NCBI RefSeq assembly: GCF_029633965.1
Contig: NZ_CP091277.1
Coordinates: 310,001-374,000 of the forward strand
Direction: 5' to 3'
DNA: 64,000 nt
Source: Methanogenium sp. S4BF
GTDB taxonomy: Archaea; Halobacteriota; Methanomicrobia; Methanomicrobiales; Methanomicrobiaceae
The notes below the pieces were generated by a model that worked only from the letters and a program-made list of their open reading frames with translations, was not told the origin of the DNA and ran no database searches. The position numbers and the translations under genes were made by a program. Every line of letters begins with the position of its first letter. The first letter of the stretch is position 1. Of this stretch, positions 53,487 through 62,497 are shown piece by piece.

Positions 53487-54104
53487 TTATTCAAGCAGGT
53501 GCAGTATCTCCCGCATCTCTTTGATATGGTACTGCCCCACTGCTGTCGGCGCTCCAAAATGGCAATATACCATCTCTGATCCAAAGAGGCCGGCAAGAAC
53601 CCTGCCGTATCTCAGCTCTGTTCCCATAGTCCCGGTACATATTGGGCCTGAAGCAGCAACTGTGAGACTCAGCAGGCGCAGGAGGTCGTCTTTGGAACGG
53701 GGGGTCGTGATTATTTTCGGGATGTCCCCATATTCCCGGAGACTCTTCTCACAGGCCTGCAGTGTTTCCGTATCCGGCGTATCGGCCAGATGGAGGGATG
53801 CGATGACACCGGGGCCGCGCGTTTTGACCTCGCGTGCGTACACTGAAAACTGCTGTTCGATGTCAATGTATGCCGCATATCGGCACCACGGTTCAACGAT
53901 GCTCCACCATTCAGCCGGACTCCCGGAGAACATCCCTCCTTCGGCACTGCTCCTGAGCGTTACAATAAAGGGTACATCGTCTCTTCGGCAGATTGTTTCC
54001 GGTTCTCCATGGAAGAGATCGATACGCAATTCAATATAATCTGCACCTGAATCGGCTGCCGCATCAATATCTGCCGGATTCGTCAGGGCTACCACTGTCT
54101 TCAT
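53487..54104 (-). CDS. aroD: 3-dehydroquinate dehydratase type I (AroD)
   Basis: A 205-residue enzyme of the shikimate pathway making 3-dehydroshikimate. Type I active-site residues are present: the Schiff-base Lys in GDIPKIITTP and the His in VIASLHLAD; DYIELRIDLF and PFIVTLRSSAEGGMF form the substrate site. Length is slightly short but typical of archaea. It lies 68 nt upstream of the cyclo-ligase gene on the same strand. Confidence 0.94.
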   Translation of the reverse strand: MKTVVALTNPADIDAAADSGADYIELRIDLFHGEPETICRRDDVPFIVTLRSSAEGGMFSGSPAEWWSIVEPWCRYAAYIDIEQQFSVYAREVKTRGPGVIASLHLADTPDTETLQACEKSLREYGDIPKIITTPRSKDDLLRLLSLTVAASGPICTGTMGTELRYGRVLAGLFGSEMVYCHFGAPTAVGQYHIKEMREILHLLE

Positions 54105-54221
54105 GGCTGTTCAGTCAGTATGGGTTTGTGCGCGTGTGGTATTAAGTGTCGTTTCTGCACGGTAGGCGAACGGTGGCATTGAGAGAATTGAAACCTTCAA
54201 GTGAGTTTGGACCGAACATAT

Positions 54222-55001
54222 ATGATATCTGGTGGTCTGTTGAACATTAATTTTGGAGGATTTGTTCCGATAAGTACCGTTGACTGGAGAGGGCGGTCGG
54301 TCTGCACGGTATTTCTGCGGGGATGTCCGGTTCACTGCCACTATTGCCATAATCCAGAACTTCAGGGGGGTGCGGATCTTCGCACTGCAGAGGAGATTCT
54401 TGACCTGATTCAGTCCTCCCGGATGCTCATCTCCGGAGTTATTTTCTCCGGCGGCGAACCGACGATGCAGAAAGACGCATTAATTGCGCTTGCTGAAGGG
54501 TGCCGTGCGATGGGCCTGAAGGTCGGTGTCCAGACGAATGGCGTCTTTCCCGAAACTCTGGAGGAGCTTGTCAGCCGATCCCTCATCGACCTTGTTCATC
54601 TTGACCTTAAAACCCGGTGGGAACATTATCCCAAACTGCTGAAAGTGAAACCTGAGGTGACGGCAAAAGTGCAGCGCTCGCTTGCCTTCTGCCGTGAGGC
54701 ATATCAGAAAGGAACGCTCTCTGAGTTTCAGGTGGTGGTCACCCTCTTCCCGGGCCGTGAAGATGATGTGGCGTATATCTCCCGGGAGGTGCCGGATGTT
54801 GACTTTGTATTGAACCAGGGTGTTTCCGGTGAACTTACGCCCCTGTCGTTTAATGAGCTGAAGGGCCTTGCAGACAAAATTCAGCGTCCTGTCCGGATAC
54901 GGACACGTGAGGACGGTGAAGTCACCTATAAAAACGGGCAGATCATCATTGCTGATTCGATTGTTTTGACAGACATTCTTCAGGCCCGGCGAAAATACTG
55001 A
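54222..55001 (+). CDS. nrdG: anaerobic ribonucleotide reductase activating protein-like radical SAM enzyme
   Basis: A radical SAM activase: the cluster motif is RGCPVHCHYCHNPELQGG (C-x3-C-x2-C), followed by SGVIFSGGEPTMQKDALIAL and DLVHLDLKTRWEHYPKLLKV. In archaea this group (COG1180/NrdG type) activates the class III ribonucleotide reductase NrdD by forming a glycyl radical. NrdD is not in the window. ATG 54222 gives MISGGLLNINFGGFVPISTV; a TTG with a GGTGGT site a few codons on would start at the family-typical NINFGGFVP. About 260 residues. Confidence 0.82.
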   Translation: MISGGLLNINFGGFVPISTVDWRGRSVCTVFLRGCPVHCHYCHNPELQGGADLRTAEEILDLIQSSRMLISGVIFSGGEPTMQKDALIALAEGCRAMGLKVGVQTNGVFPETLEELVSRSLIDLVHLDLKTRWEHYPKLLKVKPEVTAKVQRSLAFCREAYQKGTLSEFQVVVTLFPGREDDVAYISREVPDVDFVLNQGVSGELTPLSFNELKGLADKIQRPVRIRTREDGEVTYKNGQIIIADSIVLTDILQARRKY

Positions 55002-55020
55002 AAAGAGGATATATATACAG

Positions 55021-55572
55021 ATGAGAGTAATCGGAGTCGTCGGCCTTCCCGGAAGCGGAAAAGGTGAGTTTTCACGTATTGCAGGAGAACTTGATATCCC
55101 TGTTGTGGTGATGGGGGATTCCATCCGGGAATATGTCCGCACATCAGGGCAGACAATGTCAGATATCTCGATGGGTGAAGCGTCAGCACAGCTTCGTGCA
55201 GAGATGGGGCGGGATGCGATTGCACAGCTTACCATTCCGCGTGTGGAGGCGACCGTGGCAGAGGTGGTAATCATCGACGGAATACGTAGTGAAGCAGAAG
55301 TGCTTCTTTTCAGAGAGCATTTTTCCGATTTCTATCTGGTGGGTGTTGCCTGCCCCTTTGCGGTGCGGCTGGAACGAATCTTTGGCCGTGGCAGAGAGGA
55401 TGATGTCGCCACAGCTGAAGAGCTGACCGCCCGTGATGAGCGCGAATGCGGCTGGGGGCTGGAAGCCGCCCTTGCGATGGCAGATGTGACCGTCACCAAT
55501 GACGGGAGTATTGAGGAGTATGAGACCGCGGTACGGGCACTGCTTCACCGGTGCCTGGAGGAGGTTGCATGA
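55021..55572 (+). CDS. UPF0200 P-loop kinase-like protein
   Basis: A 183-residue nucleotide-binding protein related to dephospho-CoA and nucleoside-monophosphate kinases: P-loop VVGLPGSGKGEFSRIAGELD, then VMGDSIREYVRTSGQTMSDI and IIDGIRSEAEVLLFREHF. The UPF0200 family is archaeal; the substrate is not settled. It starts 19 nt after the NrdG-like gene and overlaps the next gene by 4 nt (ATGA), so it is the second gene of a four-gene operon ending in RNase Z. Confidence 0.85.
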   Translation: MRVIGVVGLPGSGKGEFSRIAGELDIPVVVMGDSIREYVRTSGQTMSDISMGEASAQLRAEMGRDAIAQLTIPRVEATVAEVVIIDGIRSEAEVLLFREHFSDFYLVGVACPFAVRLERIFGRGREDDVATAEELTARDERECGWGLEAALAMADVTVTNDGSIEEYETAVRALLHRCLEEVA

Positions 55573-56342
55573 CGCTCTCTCTCTATTTCGCCTCATCCTC
55601 CAAGGTATGGTCATCGCCGGAGTGGGTATATGGCATCGAAGAGTGCGGGTATGACGGCTGGGAAATTTCTGCTGACGGCAATTACCGGCTGGACAACCCG
55701 AAGGCGTTTGCTGCGGTAACAGAGATTATTGAGACCACAGGGCTTTCCGTCAGTGTCCATGCGCCATTCACGGATCTCAATATCGGGTCACTGAATGATC
55801 CTATCTACCGGGAATCCATCCGCCAGATGCAGCTCTGCGTCACCAAGGCCGCAGACATAACGGATGTGGTGACGATACATCCGGGATATGTCTCACCCCA
55901 CGGACGCCTGGTGCCGGATAAGGTATGGAACCTCCACAAGGAGGCCCTCCGGGAAATCGGTGCAACCGGTATCGATTGCGGGGTCCGCGTATGTCTTGAA
56001 AACATGCCGAACATTCCGGATTTCCTCTGCATGCAGGCAGATGAACACTACGGGATGATCGAAGGGGCGGACGGCATCTATGCAACGATAGATCTGGGGC
56101 ATGCGAATACCACCGGGCAGGTAGGGGCCTATCTGAAACGAATCGGAACCGCAACCCATCTGCATATTCATGACAACCACGGGCGTTCGGATGAACATCT
56201 TGCCCTGGGGGCCGGCACCATTGACTGGGATGATGCCGGTGCCCGAATCAGTGCTGCATATCATGGTATCTGCGTGGTGGAAGGACGCAATCTGGATGAA
56301 GCCGCTGTGAGCAAAGAAATCTTCCGGAGGTGTTTCCGATAG
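55569..56342 (+). CDS. sugar phosphate isomerase/epimerase-like TIM-barrel protein
   Basis: A 257-residue xylose isomerase-like TIM barrel (COG1082). Metal ligands of the fold are seen in VCLENMPNIPDF, ATIDLGHANTTGQV and THLHIHDNHGRSDEHLALG, ending with CVVEGRN. ATG 55569 overlaps the previous stop (ATGA) with GGAGGTTGC in front, so it is preferred over the in-frame GTG-type start at 55551. Substrate unknown; endonuclease IV has the same fold but a different set of ligands. Confidence 0.85.
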   Translation: MTLSLYFASSSKVWSSPEWVYGIEECGYDGWEISADGNYRLDNPKAFAAVTEIIETTGLSVSVHAPFTDLNIGSLNDPIYRESIRQMQLCVTKAADITDVVTIHPGYVSPHGRLVPDKVWNLHKEALREIGATGIDCGVRVCLENMPNIPDFLCMQADEHYGMIEGADGIYATIDLGHANTTGQVGAYLKRIGTATHLHIHDNHGRSDEHLALGAGTIDWDDAGARISAAYHGICVVEGRNLDEAAVSKEIFRRCFR

Positions 56343-57277
56343 CCGGAGAGACGCTTCAGGTCTACTTCCTCGGAACAGCGGGGGCGCTTCCCACCCCCTT
56401 CCGGAATCCGGCATGCATTATGATCCGGCGGGGATCAGATACCCTGCTCTTCGATTGTGGTGAGGGTGCGCAGCAGCAGATGATGCGGGCACGAACCGGG
56501 TTCACGGTCGATGCCATTTTCATCACCCACTGGCATGCAGACCATTATCTGGGGGTTCCCGGTTTGATTCATACGCTCTCGTTTATGGGCCGTACCGAGC
56601 CTCTTGTCATCTACGGGCCCCGCTGGGTGGATGGATTTGTCAACGGCATTCTGGCGCTTGCAAAGAAGCCGCCCGGATTTCATATCGAACCACGGACCCT
56701 GAATCATGGGGATGTGGTGTCATTTGACGGTTATCAGGTTCGGGCGTTCTCTGCTCAGCATGGGATTCCGGGGCTGGGGTATATCCTTGAAGAGAATTCC
56801 CGGCCCGGCAGATTTAACCGTGAGGAGGCAATCCGCCTTGGTGTGCCGGAAGGGCGCCTTTTTGGAAAACTCCAGCGCGGGGAGGATGTCACGGTCGAAG
56901 TTGACGGACACGAAACGGTCGTGACTGCAGATCAGGTGGTCGGGCCTTCGCGGTCTGGCAGGAAGGTAATTTACAGCGGTGATACCCGGCCGAATGTGCG
57001 CTCATGGCTTGGCTGGGGTATGGATGCAGACCTGTTGATTCATGATGCCACCTTTGACGGTAGTGAGACCGAACGTGCATCAGAGGTGTATCACTCAACT
57101 GCAGCGGATGCGGGGATGGTTGCAGCCCAGATTGACGCCTCCCGCCTTGCCCTCGTTCATATCAGTTCTCGATATACTAATACAACAACTCATATAGAAG
57201 ATGCAGGGAAACACTATGCAGGACAGGTGTTAGCACCTGATGATCTCGAAATGATTGAGATCCCATTTAGGAGCTGA
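56330..57277 (+). CDS. rnz: ribonuclease Z
   Basis: A 315-residue metallo-beta-lactamase that cuts tRNA precursors just after the discriminator base. Zinc-binding ITHWHADHYLGVPG, the start VYFLGTAGALPTPFRN, KVIYSGDTRPN, LIHDATFD and the C-terminal ALVHISSRYT are all family hallmarks. GTG start at 56330, overlapping the TIM-barrel gene by 13 nt. It fits the encoded tRNA, which lacks CCA. Last gene of the operon before the transporter pair 19 nt further on. Confidence 0.95.
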   Translation: MFPIAGETLQVYFLGTAGALPTPFRNPACIMIRRGSDTLLFDCGEGAQQQMMRARTGFTVDAIFITHWHADHYLGVPGLIHTLSFMGRTEPLVIYGPRWVDGFVNGILALAKKPPGFHIEPRTLNHGDVVSFDGYQVRAFSAQHGIPGLGYILEENSRPGRFNREEAIRLGVPEGRLFGKLQRGEDVTVEVDGHETVVTADQVVGPSRSGRKVIYSGDTRPNVRSWLGWGMDADLLIHDATFDGSETERASEVYHSTAADAGMVAAQIDASRLALVHISSRYTNTTTHIEDAGKHYAGQVLAPDDLEMIEIPFRS

Positions 57278-57296
57278 TGAGAGATGACAGGGGAAG

Positions 57297-58502
57297 GTGA
57301 TGAAACTGCAGCTGCAGATATCAAGCCGGATCCGGCTATTTCTGACTGGATTTATTGCTCTTCTTATCTGTGCGTTTGCCGCGAGCGCAGCCGGCATTTA
57401 TCTCGGTTCAGTGAGTGATGTCATCTATCTTCTGCCGGGACTCATGGTCATGGTGCCTCCGTCCATTAACATGCGGGGGAGTATCTCAGGTGTGCTTGCG
57501 TCCCGGCTTTCATCATCAATGCACCTTGGGGCATTTGATGTGGAATTTTCCCGTGAGTCTGTGCTGGGATCAAATCTGAGGGCTTCGTTTTTATCAACGG
57601 TCATCATTGGCTTCTGGCTGGGGCTGATTGTCTCCGTTATCTGCCTTGTCTTTGGTATTCAGGGTCTCAGTATCATCGATTATGTGGTGATCTCTGTCGT
57701 GTCGGGTATCATCTCCGGGCTCATTGTTATGGGTATCACGCTTATTGTGGTGCTTATCAGTTACCGCTTCGGTCTGGACCTCGATATGATTGCAGCGCCT
57801 ACCGTGACAACCGCCGGGGATATCGTCACCCTGCCGGTCCTTGTTCTTACCACCCTCTTCTTTGTTGCAATGGGGCCGCTCGTGCTCAATGTCCTCTTTA
57901 TCATGGTTCTTCTTGTGGCAGCTGCCTGTATTGTCTATTCAGTATATCTTGATGAACCGGTCTTTGAGATAAACAGGGAAATTCTGCCGCTTCTTCTGAT
58001 TCTCTCCTTTGTCGGAACACTTGCAGGGCTAACTTATACGCTTGATATCGAGCAGCTCATCGAATTTGCCGTATTTCTGATCATTATCCCGCCCTTTACC
58101 GGCCTGTGCGGATCTATAGGGGGGATTCTCTGTTCCCGGCTTGCAACCGGTATGCACATGGGTGAAATTGATGTGAAGGTTTACCCTCAGCGGTCGGTGC
58201 TGGGGCAGTTTGGCGGTTCATATCTCTATGCAGTGTTTGTCTTTCCCCTGATTGGTCTGATTGCTCAGGGAGCTTCAGGGCTGATGGGTATATCCTCACC
58301 CGGCCTTTTGGCACTCATGAGCATCTGTACGGTGTCAGGGCTTGTTGTCATAACGATTGTAAATCTTATCGCCTATGCAACAGCAGGATTATCCTTCCGG
58401 TACGGGCTTGACCCGGATAATTTTGGCATTCCCGTGATAACCAGTACAATAGATTTGGTTGGTGCGGGTATCCTGGTTGCCGTTATTAATATACTCATAT
58501 AA
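57297..58502 (+). CDS. MgtE/SLC41-type divalent cation transporter, duplicated, without cytoplasmic domains
   Basis: A 401-residue membrane protein with two MgtE transmembrane repeats: first PPSINMRGSISGVLASRLSS with MHLGAFDVE, second TGLCGSIGGILCSRLATGMH with MGEIDV. About ten membrane segments. It lacks the N and CBS domains that gate bacterial MgtE, as do eukaryotic SLC41 transporters. Probably carries Mg2+. GTG 57297 or the next codon, ATG 57300, starts the protein. The PhoU/RCK-C gene follows after 55 nt. Confidence 0.88.
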   Translation: MMKLQLQISSRIRLFLTGFIALLICAFAASAAGIYLGSVSDVIYLLPGLMVMVPPSINMRGSISGVLASRLSSSMHLGAFDVEFSRESVLGSNLRASFLSTVIIGFWLGLIVSVICLVFGIQGLSIIDYVVISVVSGIISGLIVMGITLIVVLISYRFGLDLDMIAAPTVTTAGDIVTLPVLVLTTLFFVAMGPLVLNVLFIMVLLVAAACIVYSVYLDEPVFEINREILPLLLILSFVGTLAGLTYTLDIEQLIEFAVFLIIIPPFTGLCGSIGGILCSRLATGMHMGEIDVKVYPQRSVLGQFGGSYLYAVFVFPLIGLIAQGASGLMGISSPGLLALMSICTVSGLVVITIVNLIAYATAGLSFRYGLDPDNFGIPVITSTIDLVGAGILVAVINILI

Positions 58503-58557
58503 GGATATACGATAATATTAGATACGACAAAGTGTATCATGAAAGGACTATACGCCC

Positions 58558-59742
58558 ATGAGTGATTTAGAGTACCAGCCGGTCAGTTTTAAAGATGTAC
58601 TGATTGAGATGAAGGACATCTCAGAACTGATGGTTGATCTTTCTTATTCTGCAATTCTTTTTGAAAGCCGGGAGATTGCCCAGGAAGTTATCACCCTTGA
58701 AGAACGGATGAACCAACTGGTCTACCAGGCACGGATACAGAGTATCCTCGGGTCCCGGAGGGTTGAAGAGGCTGAGGCAATGAGCGGCATGCTGCAGGTT
58801 AGTGAAGCGGCCGAAAAAATCTCAAATTCTGCGTCTGAAATTGCCACCATCATCCTGAAGGATGTGAAGTTTCCTGCAAAACTCAGAATTGCGATGCCTG
58901 ATGCTGAAGAAGTTACCGAACGCGTGGTTGTTGCCAAAGAGAGCACTATTGATGGTGTGACTTTAGGCGAGCAAAAACTCCAGAGCAGAACCGGAATGCG
59001 TGTCATTGCAATCAGGCGTGGAGTGTCGTGGATTTATGACCCCGAGCGCGACACCCGGATTCTTGACGGTGATATCATCATCGCAAAAGGTCCTGAGAGC
59101 GGGATTGATCCGTTATATGACCTTTGCGGAGCAGAGATCCCGGCAAACGATGAGTTTCCGGAAGGAAGTGTTGTAACAGACCTTGACCGGGCGGTTCGTC
59201 TGATTGTCAAGATGAAGGATATCTCTGAGCTTGCCGTCGGTCTTGCCTATACATCGCTGCTCTTTAACAACAGGGAAGTGGCTGATGAGGTGGTCTCCCT
59301 TGGCACCCGGATGGATGACATGCGGTATAAACTGGATCTCTGGATTCTTGAAGCCGCGAAACGCATCTCGAATGTTGAGTATCTCCGTGGTTTGCTCTAT
59401 ATGTCATCATTTGCGGATAATATTACCAATGCCGCAGGTTCGATTATCGATGTCATTTTACGGGACATCGAGATTCCGCCGGTATTTAAGAAGATTGTAC
59501 GTGAGTCTGATGAGATCATTTCACGGATTGAAGTTCAGGAGGGTTCTGAACTTGCCGGAAAAAGCCTGAAAGAAGCTTCGCTGAGCACGGTGTCCGGTAT
59601 GGTCGTCCTTGCTGTCCGGCACAAGAATAAATGGAAATATCGTCCGAGAAAGGATGAACAGTTACGATCCGGAGATATTATCATCGCCAAAGGGCGCCGG
59701 GACGGAGAATGCCGTCTGTATGACCTCGCCCGCGGAACATGA
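58558..59742 (+). CDS. tandem PhoU plus RCK-C (TrkA-C) regulatory protein
   Basis: A 394-residue soluble protein with a PhoU-like helical domain (about 12-105), an RCK-C domain (about 118-190: VVAKESTIDGVTLGEQKLQS, GMRVIAIRRG, LDGDIIIAKGPES), then a second PhoU (about 210-300) and a second RCK-C (about 315-392: SELAGKSLKEASLSTVSGMV, LRSGDIIIAKGR). RCK-C domains gate transporters by binding ligands; PhoU domains couple phosphate or ion status. Coming directly after the cation transporter that has no gating domain, it probably gates it in trans. Inference. Confidence 0.85.
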   Translation: MSDLEYQPVSFKDVLIEMKDISELMVDLSYSAILFESREIAQEVITLEERMNQLVYQARIQSILGSRRVEEAEAMSGMLQVSEAAEKISNSASEIATIILKDVKFPAKLRIAMPDAEEVTERVVVAKESTIDGVTLGEQKLQSRTGMRVIAIRRGVSWIYDPERDTRILDGDIIIAKGPESGIDPLYDLCGAEIPANDEFPEGSVVTDLDRAVRLIVKMKDISELAVGLAYTSLLFNNREVADEVVSLGTRMDDMRYKLDLWILEAAKRISNVEYLRGLLYMSSFADNITNAAGSIIDVILRDIEIPPVFKKIVRESDEIISRIEVQEGSELAGKSLKEASLSTVSGMVVLAVRHKNKWKYRPRKDEQLRSGDIIIAKGRRDGECRLYDLARGT

Positions 59743-59796
59743 AACGAACGTGAATATTCAAATTGCAGAACGAAATGAGCCAGAGTGTGAAATAAA

Positions 59797-61632
59797 ATGA
59801 GTAATGGAGAAATGACTGTTTACAACCTCTCTTCCGCATGTGATGTGGGAGATGTGGAAGAAGGTAAGGTATATGTTGTGCGTGTACAGGGGTTCGCTGA
59901 CTTTGGCACATTTGTGTACCTGAATGACCGGATTAAGGGTCTGATACACAAATCCAATGTGAAAACCCATCATCAGGAAGGGGAGACGGTATTCGTTCGT
60001 GTACGGCAGGTGCGCAAGAACGGCAATATCGATCTCGAGGAGATCGTCCCGACAAGGTACCGGACAGAGACAGTGGCAAAGAAACTCTCAACCATCCGGC
60101 TCAGTGACCTCCCGGATAAGGTCGGCAGGCATGTCACCATTGAAGCGGAAGTCGCCCAGATTAAGCAGACTTCAGGCCCCACGATATTCACTATCGTTGA
60201 TGAGACCGGGTCAGAGGATGCTGCAGCATTCATTGAAGCGGGTGTGCGTGCCTATCCTGAGGTTGAACTTGAGGATATGGTCTCAGTCTCGGGTGAGGTC
60301 ATGCTCAGGAACAACCGCCTTCAGATCGAGGTTTCAAATATGCGTGTTCTCTCCGGTGAAGAACGGGAGAATGTGGAAAAGCGTATTGCAGAGGCACTTG
60401 ATCTGCGCGCTGAACCGGAAGACATCCCGTTCATGATCGAAAGCGAGGTGTTGGAACGCCTCAAACCTGAGATGCAGAAGGTAGCCAAAATAATCCGGAA
60501 GGCTATCTTTACCGCCCAGCCGATTGTGCTGCGCCACCATGCTGATGCAGATGGCATTACCGCCGCGGTCGCTGTTGAACGTGCAGTCACCTCTCTTATT
60601 CGTGAGAACGGCGGTGATCCTGACACAGAGAGCCATATGTTCAAGCGTGCTCCCTCCAAAGCCCCATTCTATGAGATTGAGGATATCACCCGTGACCTCG
60701 ACTTCGCCCTGAAGGACTTTGTCAGATTTGGCCAGAAACTGCCGCTCATCGTCATGATGGACAATGGCTCCACCGAAGAGGATGAGCCGTCCTACCGGAT
60801 GGCGAAGATATACGATATCCCGATTGTGGTCGTTGACCATCACCACCCCGATGAAAGCACGGATGCGTATCTCGATGCACATGTGAACCCATACCATGTC
60901 GGCGGAGACTTTGGTGTGACAGCAGGTATGCTCGGCGCTGAGCTTGCCCGCATGATCTTCCCGGGTGTGGAGAATGAGATCCGCTATTTCCCCGCAGTAG
61001 CAGCAGTGGGAGACCGGAGTGAAGCACCGGAACGCCAGCAGTATCTGGACCTTGTGGCGGGCGAATGGAGCGAGGAGCACTGCAAGAATATCGCCCTTGC
61101 TCTTGATTACGAACAGTTCTGGCTCCGGTTTAATGATGGGCGTGAAATTGTAAAGGATATCCTCGGTGTCAATGGAAACCGGGATAGACATGAGCGTCTG
61201 ATTGCACTGCTCGTAAAGGAAGCAAATCTTGCTATCGAAGAGCAGCTGAGTGCGTCAATGCCGCATGTCATCGAACAGGACCTTTCAAACACTGCGAAAC
61301 TCTTCATGCTGGATGTGGAAATCTATGCACACCGGTTCACCTTCCCGCCACCCGGAAAGACCTCCGGCGAAGTGCATGACATCCTCTGCAGGCGCAATGA
61401 GGGCGCACCGGTGGTGACGCTGGGTATCGGGCCCGATTTTGTTGTCATCCGGTCGCGTGGTGTTCTGATGAACATTCCGAAGATGGTGCGTGAACTCAGG
61501 GAAGAGGTAATCGGCGGCGGCGTGAACGGCGGTGGTCATCTTGTCGTTGGAAGCATAAAATTCGTTGAAGGAATGCGGGAAACCGTTATTAAGAGCCTCA
61601 TAGCAAAGATTGAGGAGTTTCCTGTAGAATAA
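59797..61632 (+). CDS. archaeal RecJ-like DHH phosphoesterase with S1 and OB domains
   Basis: A 611-residue protein. An S1 RNA-binding domain (about 18-80: VEEGKVYVVRVQGFADFGTF, IKGLIHKSNVK) and an OB domain (about 105-185) precede a DHH domain with motif I RHHADADGITAAVAVERA, FPVV-type IVMMDNGSTEED and motif VVDHHHPDES, then DHHA1 with GGGVNGGGHLVVGS. Such proteins cut single-stranded DNA or RNA. S1 plus OB suggests action on RNA or hybrid substrates. ATG 59797 opens the frame; ATG 59812 has the better ribosome site (GGAGA). Single gene. Confidence 0.88.
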   Translation: MSNGEMTVYNLSSACDVGDVEEGKVYVVRVQGFADFGTFVYLNDRIKGLIHKSNVKTHHQEGETVFVRVRQVRKNGNIDLEEIVPTRYRTETVAKKLSTIRLSDLPDKVGRHVTIEAEVAQIKQTSGPTIFTIVDETGSEDAAAFIEAGVRAYPEVELEDMVSVSGEVMLRNNRLQIEVSNMRVLSGEERENVEKRIAEALDLRAEPEDIPFMIESEVLERLKPEMQKVAKIIRKAIFTAQPIVLRHHADADGITAAVAVERAVTSLIRENGGDPDTESHMFKRAPSKAPFYEIEDITRDLDFALKDFVRFGQKLPLIVMMDNGSTEEDEPSYRMAKIYDIPIVVVDHHHPDESTDAYLDAHVNPYHVGGDFGVTAGMLGAELARMIFPGVENEIRYFPAVAAVGDRSEAPERQQYLDLVAGEWSEEHCKNIALALDYEQFWLRFNDGREIVKDILGVNGNRDRHERLIALLVKEANLAIEEQLSASMPHVIEQDLSNTAKLFMLDVEIYAHRFTFPPPGKTSGEVHDILCRRNEGAPVVTLGIGPDFVVIRSRGVLMNIPKMVRELREEVIGGGVNGGGHLVVGSIKFVEGMRETVIKSLIAKIEEFPVE

Positions 61633-61787
61633 TAATTTAAGGGTTATTTTAGGAAATTACCCTTCGATTTCTGATATATCCGTACATCGGATATGGCAAT
61701 CAATTCTGACCTATTTTCAGTGTTTTAATCAAAAAAATCGTAAATTCTGTCTGAATAGGCCAATAAATGGCATATTTTCCAGAAACA

Positions 61788-61818
61788 TTTATATTATAGT
61801 AATTTCTAAATGGAAATT
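61788..61818 (+). promoter_or_regulatory. TATA box with inverted repeat before the DUF7123 gene
   Basis: TTTATATTATAG (61788-61799) is followed at once by AATTTC-N6-GAAATT (61801-61818), a perfect inverted repeat between the TATA box and the ATG at 61836. The position suits a repressor, possibly the winged-helix product itself. Confidence 0.45.
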
Positions 61819-61835
61819 GCTCCCGGAGTGAAACG

Positions 61836-62087
61836 ATGAATCATAAAAACCGTATTTCTGACCGGTATACGGCAACACAGGGGAAGATCATCTCATATCT
61901 GGTGCAGGGTCTTACAGCGGGAAAACATTACTTTAAATCAAAGTACATTGCAAAAGACCTGGGTCTGTCACCGAAAGAAGTGGGTACAAACCTGGCAATT
62001 CTTTCTGATATCTGTGACGAACTTGATATCTCCCGCTGGAGTTACTCGAACAGCACTACATGGCGTGTTCTTCCGCGTTCTGCGTAA
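61836..62087 (+). CDS. DUF7123-like winged-helix protein
   Basis: An 83-residue protein. IISYLVQGLTAGKHYFKSKY, IAKDLGLSPKEVGTNLAIL and the C-terminal RWSYSNSTTWRVL follow the pattern of DUF7123, best known in haloarchaea (YF-SK-IA--L-LS-K-VG, then WGRS-STTW-V). It is a single winged helix, so a DNA-binding role is likely. The palindrome in its own promoter hints at autoregulation. Confidence 0.8.
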   Translation: MNHKNRISDRYTATQGKIISYLVQGLTAGKHYFKSKYIAKDLGLSPKEVGTNLAILSDICDELDISRWSYSNSTTWRVLPRSA

Positions 62088-62204
62088 TTATTCAGTAATG
62101 CTCAGGCCATGCGCCTGAATCATCCAACCCTCTTATCCTCTGTTTTCCTCTCAGGTCGGTTATTAAACCAAAGCATTAACTTGATTACGGGAAATTTCTT
62201 GTAC

Positions 62205-62417
62205 ATGGCTGATAAAATCGTGGAATTTGTATCTGATATCGAATTCGTCGCAAACATCGATGAAAATAAGGACTGTCTCATGAATCAGGGCACCCAGTCT
62301 GATGAGGTCACTGCTACAGAGGGCAATCCACTTGGCCTCTGGTATAACATTGATGTGCCCAAGGGGCACGGGCTGAAGGCCGGTGACAAAATACGGATCA
62401 TAATTGAGAAGGTTTAG
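62205..62417 (+). CDS. small acidic protein, unknown
   Basis: I take ATG 62205 (MADKIVEFVSDIEFVANIDE); the frame opens at 62109, but the first 32 residues look non-coding. 70 residues, beta-rich, with two Cys-free halves except one Cys (KDCLMNQG). The end GHGLKAGDKIRIIIEKV resembles small nucleic-acid-binding or beta-barrel folds, but nothing specific. Function unknown. Confidence 0.6.
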   Translation: MADKIVEFVSDIEFVANIDENKDCLMNQGTQSDEVTATEGNPLGLWYNIDVPKGHGLKAGDKIRIIIEKV

Positions 62418-62497
62418 AGTGGCAGAAGTAAACGGGGGTATGCGCCTCTGCTATTGTCCGTGCCGAATAAAAAATAATCCGGAGGCATTATAATCCG

